Assembly: GCA_023213395.1 (NCBI GenBank)
Contig: CM041465.1
Coordinates: 158,913,741 to 158,977,740 of the forward strand
Source of the DNA: Cycas panzhihuaensis
Taxonomy: Eukaryota; Cycadophyta
Direction: 5' to 3'
Length of the DNA: 64,000 nucleotides
The notes under the pieces: generated by a model
Database searches by the model: none
Seen by the model: the letters and a program-made list of their open reading frames with translations, nothing else
Told to the model about the DNA's origin: nothing
Made by a program: the position numbers and the translations under genes
In this document: positions 58,250 through 64,000 of the stretch, in pieces
How the letters are laid out: each line of letters begins with the position of its first letter
How positions within the stretch are numbered: position 1 is the stretch's first letter

Positions 58250-58347
58250 TCCTTTCGTGCCCACATGGGGTTTTCACGAATGGGATAGAGCAGAGACTTA
58301 CTCTTGTCCTTCCGCGCCCACAAGGGGTTTTCACGAATGAGACAGAG
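58250..58347. repeat. Two 41-bp units, period 57, in the Copia-A3 3' UTR
   Basis: Units at 58250-58290 and 58307-58347 share CACGAATG and GGGGTTTTC blocks. The same doubled arrangement is recognisable at ~48050-48150 in copy 2, so the duplication predates the copies and is part of the family's 3' untranslated region. Confidence 0.7.
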
Positions 58348-58454
58348 TATGATGGTCCTATTGTCATCTCCTTCAATCGCCGTAGATGGAGGCCCTAAGT
58401 AGAGTTGCTTTGAATCGCTCAAACTTCACCCTCTTGGTGGTTTGGTGAAGATAT

Positions 58455-59874
58455 CACCACTTTATCTGGCTGTGGCGGTACTCCAATTGAATTGTGCCAT
58501 CATGAACTAGTTCTCTAATCCTGTGGACTTTTGCACTTATATGTTTGGTACGATCATGAAATACATGATTTTTAGCCATCTGGATTGTAGATTGATTATC
58601 TACATGTAAGCTAGTAGAACTTGTTTGGGTGGCATTTAATGTATTCAACAATTTTCTAAGCCATATCACCTCCTTGCTTGTCTCAGAAGCGTGATGTACT
58701 CGGCTTGAGTTGAGTGCAACTATCTTACGCCATCCGGATCTCCATGATATTGGTCTGTTCCAAGAAATGTTACGTGCCAGGACATAGATCTTCTGTGTCT
58801 TTATCTCCAAAGAAAGTCTCGAGTCGTGTATGCATAATGTTTAAATTCTGCAGTGGGTTCAAACAGCAGACTATATTTGCTAGTCGTCTTTAGGTACCTC
58901 AACACTCGTATTGCGACTTGCAATGATTACGCTTAGGATTTGTCATGAATCTTGCAAGAATACCGAAGAGTGTGTAATATCCGGCCTTGTGTTGGTAGTA
59001 TAGATGAGACTACCTACAAGTTGCTGTAGAGTGTTGCGTCGCCTCTATTGCCACCATCAATCGAGAGCTTAATATTAGGCTCCATAGGTGTATCCACCGG
59101 TTGAGCACCTTCCAACCGAAACTTTGTCGGAAGATCGTTGATATATTTTTCTTGGGAGAGAAAGATTTTGCCATCCTTTTGAGTTACTTCAATTCCCAAG
59201 TAATATTTCATCAACCCGAGGTCGACAATTCAAAAGTTTTAGCAAGGTCCTTCTTCGGATGGTGATTACCTGCTCACTATTCCCTGTTATGAGCATGTCA
59301 TCCACAAAGATTAAGAGGTAAGTGACTTTATCATTTTGGCGCTTGATGAATAATGTTGCATCAATATCTTGATAGTCACAAACCTCATATCCAAGTTGCC
59401 TCATTCTTTCAGACAACTTGGTAAACCAAGCACGGGGGGCTTGCTTTAGGCCGTACAAGGACTTTTTGAGCCTACAAACTTTATGCTCCTGACCGTCAAT
59501 CTCGTATCCTTCTGGCTGAGCCATGTAAATTTCTTCTTTAAGGTCCCCATTGAGAAATGCGGTCTTAACATCGAATTGGTGGATTTTTTAACCCTGTTGA
59601 GCAGCTAAGGCTATTAGAGTTCTGATTGTAGGCCACTTGGTTGTAGGAGCAAAGATTTCAGTGTAGTCAATGCCTTCCCTTTGCGTGAATCCTTTTGCTA
59701 CCAACCTCGCCTTGTGTTTTTCTAGGGTGCCATCTGATCTATACTTGTTTTTGAACACCTATTTATTTTGAACTACCTTTCTTCCAAGTGGTAGATCAAC
59801 AAGCTCCCATGTACCATTATTAATAAGAGATTGATACTCTTCGTTCATGGCATTTCTCCAAGCTACATGCTTTA
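58455..59874 (-). pseudogene. Copia-A3 RT and RNase H
   Basis: RT begins near YQEAVKHVAWRNAMNEEYQS (~59890) and contains [37 protein letters not shown] and the intact catalytic [14 protein letters not shown] (59189-59524). [20 protein letters not shown] is at 59014-59214. RNase H reads WRSGWRKIVALNSSRVHHAS and HVDNQSTIQMAKNHVFHDRT (58454-58810). Frameshifts separate these blocks. In the family this unit copies the RNA genome and degrades the RNA strand. Confidence 0.88.
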
Positions 59875-60340
59875 CAGCTTCTTGGTACGTTAGGGGCTCT
59901 TCATTAAGAGTAAGATGCAGTTCTACTGGTTCAAGCTCAACGGAAAGTGATTCATGCATCCTTGCTCTATGGGCACTTCTAGTGACAGTTTTGCCTACCT
60001 CATCTAGTCGCATGTCCTTGTGTAGCTGGTAGGCTTCACGAAAACCTTGAGTTGGGAATGAGGTTTTTATTTCCACAACCTCTTGATCTTCGTTTTGATC
60101 CTGAAAAGGATCATGTGAAATATTTTGCATGGAGGAAGTTGACGATGCTGGAGAAGATGGGCTAGCCACAGATGTTGGAGAAGATGATCCTTCTGCTATG
60201 GCTTTGCCTTTAACAACTTGGCTGTTAACAAATGATGGTGCTGGATGTGTACACATTAGATTGGAGTCATAGCTTGTATCCTCCGAGGCTCTATTGTCAG
60301 ATTCCAAGATTTTAAGCAATTGTTCAAAGATCTCCCCAGA
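59875..60340 (-). pseudogene. Copia-A3 integrase-RT linker
   Basis: Part of the 186-codon open frame 59759-60319. Ser/Pro/Thr-rich and acidic (SSPTSVASPSSPASSTSSMQ, then DPFQDQNEDQEVVEIK), as is usual for the disordered linker of copia polyproteins. Corresponds to 1395-1619 in copy 1. Confidence 0.8.
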
Positions 60341-60372
60341 ATTTTAGAATCGGACATCAAATTCAAGCATCA

Positions 60373-61335
60373 TTAAATCGGTATGAAGGTATCTTGAGTC
60401 AAGTCCGAGTAATTGATCTTGATCTGCAAAGATAACATCTCTAGTGATGATGATTTTGTGCTCTGAAGGTATAAAAACCTTGTATCCCTTTTTGTCCATA
60501 GGGTATTCGACAAAGATGCCTTTGATGGCTCTATCTTGGAGCTTATTTCTATGTTCCTACAAAATATGAGCATAACAAGTAGAGCCAAAAATTCTGAAGT
60601 GGGAGATAGAGGGGGTTTGTCCATACCACATTTCATGTGGAGAGGGGCCGAGCTTGGAGGGACTAACAGTGTTGATGCAATACATAGTAGTCCAGATAGC
60701 CTCAGCCCAAAGATAGATAGGGACATTCTTATATACTAGCATAGCACGAGCCATATTCATGATGGTCCTGTTCATGCGCTCGGTAACTCCATTTTGCTGG
60801 GGTGTACCTGCAACAGTGGTCTGATGTTTGATTCTACGTTGACATAGGTATGATTCAAACTCATTGGATGTGTACACGCCACCATTGTCAGTCCTGAGTA
60901 TTTTGATCTTGAATCCAGATTCATTTTCCACGCGGGCCTTGAAAGCTTGAAACATAGAAAAAGCTTCATCTTTCTTTGCAAGAAAAGCAACCCATACTTT
61001 CTTGGTAAAATCATCAATGAAAGTAATATAGTACCACTTCTATTTGATAGAAGGGATGGGCATAGGACCGCATATATCTAAGTGTACAAGTTGCAAAGGT
61101 TGGCTAGATTTCCACTGACTACAAGGAAAGGGTTGTCTTTGAGATTTAGCACTAATACATGCTTCACATTTAAAGGGCTTGGAGGGGAACTTAGGTAAAC
61201 CAGGAAGAGTGTCTTGTAGTTCTCTTAAACGATCAATTTTGATATGGCCCATATGAGCATGCCATAGAGCTGCTTGGGATAACTTTTGAGGAGTCAGGGT
61301 TGTGGTAAAAACAAATTCATCATTAACATAGTTGG
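60373..61335 (-). pseudogene. Copia-A3 integrase
   Basis: Zinc domain LWHAHMGHIKIDRLRELQ...CEACISAKSQ (within 61040-62008). First catalytic Asp in LVHLDICGPMP, second in KILRTDNGGVYTSNEFESYL, Glu in PQQNGVTERMNRTI, then YKNVPIYLWAEAIWTTMYCI. All DDE residues and the HHCC residues are present. A stop/frameshift between 61040 and 60955 and others to 60373 prevent a continuous product. Confidence 0.88.
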
Positions 61336-62008
61336 CTTCAAAGGATGGTGAGCCAGTTAGGCGAAAAAGTTTGCCATCAAGAATTCTGGTCATAACCACA
61401 GCATTTGAAGGAGGGTGAATGACACAGAGAGTTTGATTGTTTGCAGTTACACTCAGATCAAATCCACGAGAGACAAGGGTGGACAGGGAGAGCTGATTCT
61501 GCTTCAGAGCAGGAATATATAAAACATCAACAAGTGTAAAATTTGGAAGGCCTGGGAGTTTCAGGCAAACTGTTCTAAGTCCTTGATGGTGAGATGATTT
61601 GTCAGCCATGTGTACAACAACACGAACTTCTGAGTCAAAATCCTGAAAGAGCTGGCGATGACAAGTCATGTGTTGTGTTGGTCTAGTATCCATGATCCAC
61701 GATGAAGTATTTGAGGTGGCACTATTTGCAACTCCAAGTGGTGAAGGCAAAAGTGAATAAGCATAGCCACAATGAGCCTCAATATACTTAGTGGATCTAT
61801 CAACAACATTTGATGAAGTGGTCCCAATTCTTTGAAGGTGTGCATGAGTAAATTGCATTCCACCAAAAGCATCTTCAAAAGTATTATCAACATTATGTGC
61901 ACCATGGCGTTGATAACTTGGTAGTTTGTTGGTGGCGATTACGCAATTTTTGGCATAATGTCCTCTTCTATTACACCTTTGGCACACGATTGTTTGATTT
62001 CCGGTCAA
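61336..62008 (-). pseudogene. Copia-A3 nucleocapsid knuckle and protease
   Basis: Upstream part of the 322-codon frame 61040-62008. It starts with a CCHC zinc knuckle CQRCNRRGHYAKNC (~61943-61984), then a spacer, then the protease active-site region SSWIMDTRPTQHMTCHRQLF (~61640-61700). The usual D-S-G triad reads D-T-R, so the protease is probably inactive. LFRLTGSPSFEANY leads to the pre-integrase segment. Confidence 0.82.
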
Positions 62009-62879
62009 GTATTGAAATTTGGATTATCTCGATTCGGATCTAGGTCGGGTTGATTATTTTGGCCTTGGCCTTGAGGCTTTTTGTTGGAATTGAGGAGCAC
62101 TGTTGACTAAGAGGACGTTGTCCTTGTTGTCTACCTCTTCCTCTTCCACGTGAATTACCACCTCTACGAGAGTATTGACCTTGATTTATGGTGTAACAAA
62201 GATCTTCTTCCACTTCAAAAGCGACATCAATTGGATCGATGTAGTGGCAAAGTTGGTATCAAAGGTCTTATCAAATTCAATGAACTTATCAGCAAGATCC
62301 TCAAAGTTTAGGGTCTTCAAAGTTCACTGGATTGAAGACTCCCCAATAGATTTTTATAATCGGGATATGGAGACATGGTGAATCAAGAAAGCCCATGTAA
62401 TGCATTGAGTTTTAAAATCTTTATCAATGGCTTGCTTGATTGGACGAAGGAGATTGATTGTCTCACTTGCATGTCCTTTCTGTATTTTCAATTTGTTCAT
62501 CTTCAGCACTAAGTGAACAAATTCTAAGTCTGATTTAGTGTTAAAGTTCTTCTTAAGAACTTTAAGAACTTTCCATGCTGTATCATGTACAACTTCATCA
62601 ATGAGATTATGCAGGGAATAATCAGTGACAAGTAGTATCCCTGCACGGATTTTATCATCATCAAGTTTCCATTGGCGTTTAGCTACAACTTTAGTGGGAG
62701 CAGTTGGAGCACCTCCTGCTTTGAGCGATTGTGGTAGTAGCAGCAAGTGGTGTAGGTTGTAAGTGATCTCTCCATAGACCTTCATACTTTGCAGCATTTC
62801 TGACACCATTGAACCACATGTCCCAATTTTCTTTCCTTTTTAGAATGCAGTTCATATTTTGCTTAAACTGTGAAGACAT
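62009..62879 (-). pseudogene. Copia-A3 gag (capsid)
   Basis: Starts MSSQFKQNMNCILKRKENWD at 62879 (typical copia gag N-terminus with W-x-x-W spacing). It shifts frame and continues through KRQWKLDDDKIRAGILLVTD, WKVLKKNFNTKSD and LVHLVLKMNKLKIQKG-like residues (62354-62809). At least two frameshifts separate it from the CCHC frame. Role in the family: virus-like particle shell. Confidence 0.8.
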
Positions 62880-64000
62880 TGTGTCTTTTTAGAAGGGAAG
62901 AAATGAACAAGGGACTATAAAAGTGATGGCAATAAATGACCGATCACTATTTACAAATGGGAAATGCAATGAAATAGTGTAGAAGAATGAAGAAGAAGTG
63001 AGAATGGTTGCTCAAAGATGAAGGGAGCAACTTAGAGAAAAGTCACCAACACTTGTGACAAATATTAACCTGACGCGGGAATATGAGAAGTACTATGATA
63101 AAAATTGGCCACTAACACTTGTGGCAAATATTAACTGACCGACGGGAATATGAGAAGCACTATGATTGTGATTACACTATGGATCACTTTTTACAAATAA
63201 GTAAGTGATCAATATACAAGATTGTAGGCCAATGTAGAAGTTGACATCATTGGGTTTACACAACTTGAAACTCGAATGTAGGATGCGTAATCAACCCAAT
63301 AACCTCTAACTTGTGTCCAACGTGTAGTTGAGGTTGTTGAAGGGATGCCTAAGCTTCTAGTAGAATTAATTTAGCCTTCACATGATACATAATCGTGCTT
63401 GGTGATGAAATCCAAGTCACAATGGAGCCCAGGTACTCCCAATCCTCACCCAGTTCACCAATGAGCAGCTATATACCTCCTCTAAAGAGTGGTACGTGCA
63501 TACCCATGGCTATGATGGATATTGGATTGGGTATATTTTAATCTTGTATTAAAGTTTCAGTTTTCCTGGTTGGTTATCAGGATGATCCCTGATTAAGGCA
63601 CGATGGTATGGCTAACCAAACCTCACCAATATTCCGGTTTAGTCCAGTCCCAACTTGAAACCCACACCTCCTTTATGGCACGGCATTCTACCAACCAAGG
63701 TATCTCAACCTTGGCGAGTGTGTGAATAGGTACAAGATGGTAGAAAATAGCGTACGTGATGCGTTCCTTTTAGGAAGAGTGAAAAGAATATCGAATTGCA
63801 TCAAACGGACATTTAACTGAAAATAATGCTTGCTTGGAGTGCTTTTGGAGTGCTTGCTTGAAGTGTCTTTGGAGTGCTTGCTTTGAGTGATTTTAGAGTG
63901 CTAAAATGCAATGCTAATAAGTGAGTGAGGACACCGGATATTGCTCCGATCCAGGTGTTTTTTTTTCTCACTTTTACAATGGGCTTTTAAGCCTTATAAA
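62880..64000 (-). other. Copia-A3 long leader (continues beyond window)
   Basis: At least 1.12 kb of non-coding sequence upstream of gag, homologous to 4227-4464 and 5146-~5640 of copy 1. It lacks the solo LTR present there. It holds paired ~60-bp repeats at ~63040-63095 and ~63105-63160 (CACTTGTGxCAAATATTAAC) and a 24-bp minisatellite at 63827-63898. Confidence 0.7.
63827..63898. repeat. Three 24-bp tandem units
   Basis: Exact period of 24 bp, each unit starting TGCTTGCTT and ending T(T/A)(G)GAG, with few differences. Copy 1 has only a single partial equivalent near 5610, so the array expanded in this copy. Confidence 0.9.

Larger units (their letters stand above)
57650..64000 (-). mobile_element. 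Copia-A copy 3 (5' end outside window)
   Basis: The best preserved Copia-A. In element order (high to low coordinate): leader (64000-62880), gag (62879-~62010), CCHC and protease, integrase, linker, RT, RNase H, 3' untranslated region, PPT and 3' LTR (57650-57946). The 5' LTR lies right of the window. It still carries frameshifts and stops (e.g. between 61040 and 60955, and in RT near 59200), so it is not autonomous as read. Confidence 0.9.

Overview
The window looks like a stretch of a large, transposon-rich seed-plant nuclear genome. A gymnosperm is my best guess, from the depth of nested, decayed LTR retrotransposons around one isolated gene and the look of that gene's product, but no marker fixes the species. 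I see one convincing host gene: a three-exon plant O-methyltransferase (COMT/AEOMT type) at 36567-37995 (+). I found no rRNA, tRNA or CRISPR array. Most other bases belong to transposable elements, nearly all broken by stops and frameshifts.

Layout. 1-7068 (-): Copia-A copy 1, 3' end outside the window, with a primer-binding site, a 309-bp 5' LTR and a long leader that carries a 671-bp solo LTR flanked by CTTTA duplications. 7069-10589 (+): 3' end of a Ty3 chromovirus. 10590-34035 (+): a GC-richer Ty3/gypsy complex of the Tat type with ~2.76-kb LTRs. It holds a truncated unit (LTR-gag-PR-RT, broken at 18042) fused to a second unit (LTR without its 5' end, gag-PR-RT-RNaseH-INT, an antisense plant-mobile-domain gene, a second archaeal-type RNase H, 3' LTR). 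34036-35105: remnant of another copia element (LTR plus PBS). 35106-41193: AT-rich intergenic DNA around the O-methyltransferase gene.

41194-57163 is a nest. The outer layer is a probably non-autonomous LTR element C (5' LTR 56854-57163). Its 3' LTR is split in two by Copia-B, and a chromovirus (D2) inserted next to its polypurine tract. A Copia-A fragment lies inside the chromovirus. The two D2 LTRs now face each other as inverted copies yet carry the same TTAAA flank, and the two Copia-B ends are also opposed, so a segment from about 45.84 kb to a point between 51.3 and 53.5 kb appears to have been inverted. A tRNA-derived SINE sits at about 54.7-54.9 kb. 57650-64000 (-): Copia-A copy 3, the best preserved copia, running out of the window in its leader.

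Points of most interest: a captured antisense mobile-domain gene with its own TATA box and an in-frame intron; an archaeal-type RNase H 3' of the integrase; three in-frame gag stops shared by both gypsy units, all explainable as C-to-T at CAG/CAA/CGA; a double-microhomology junction joining the two gypsy units; and the inversion inferred from target-site duplications.
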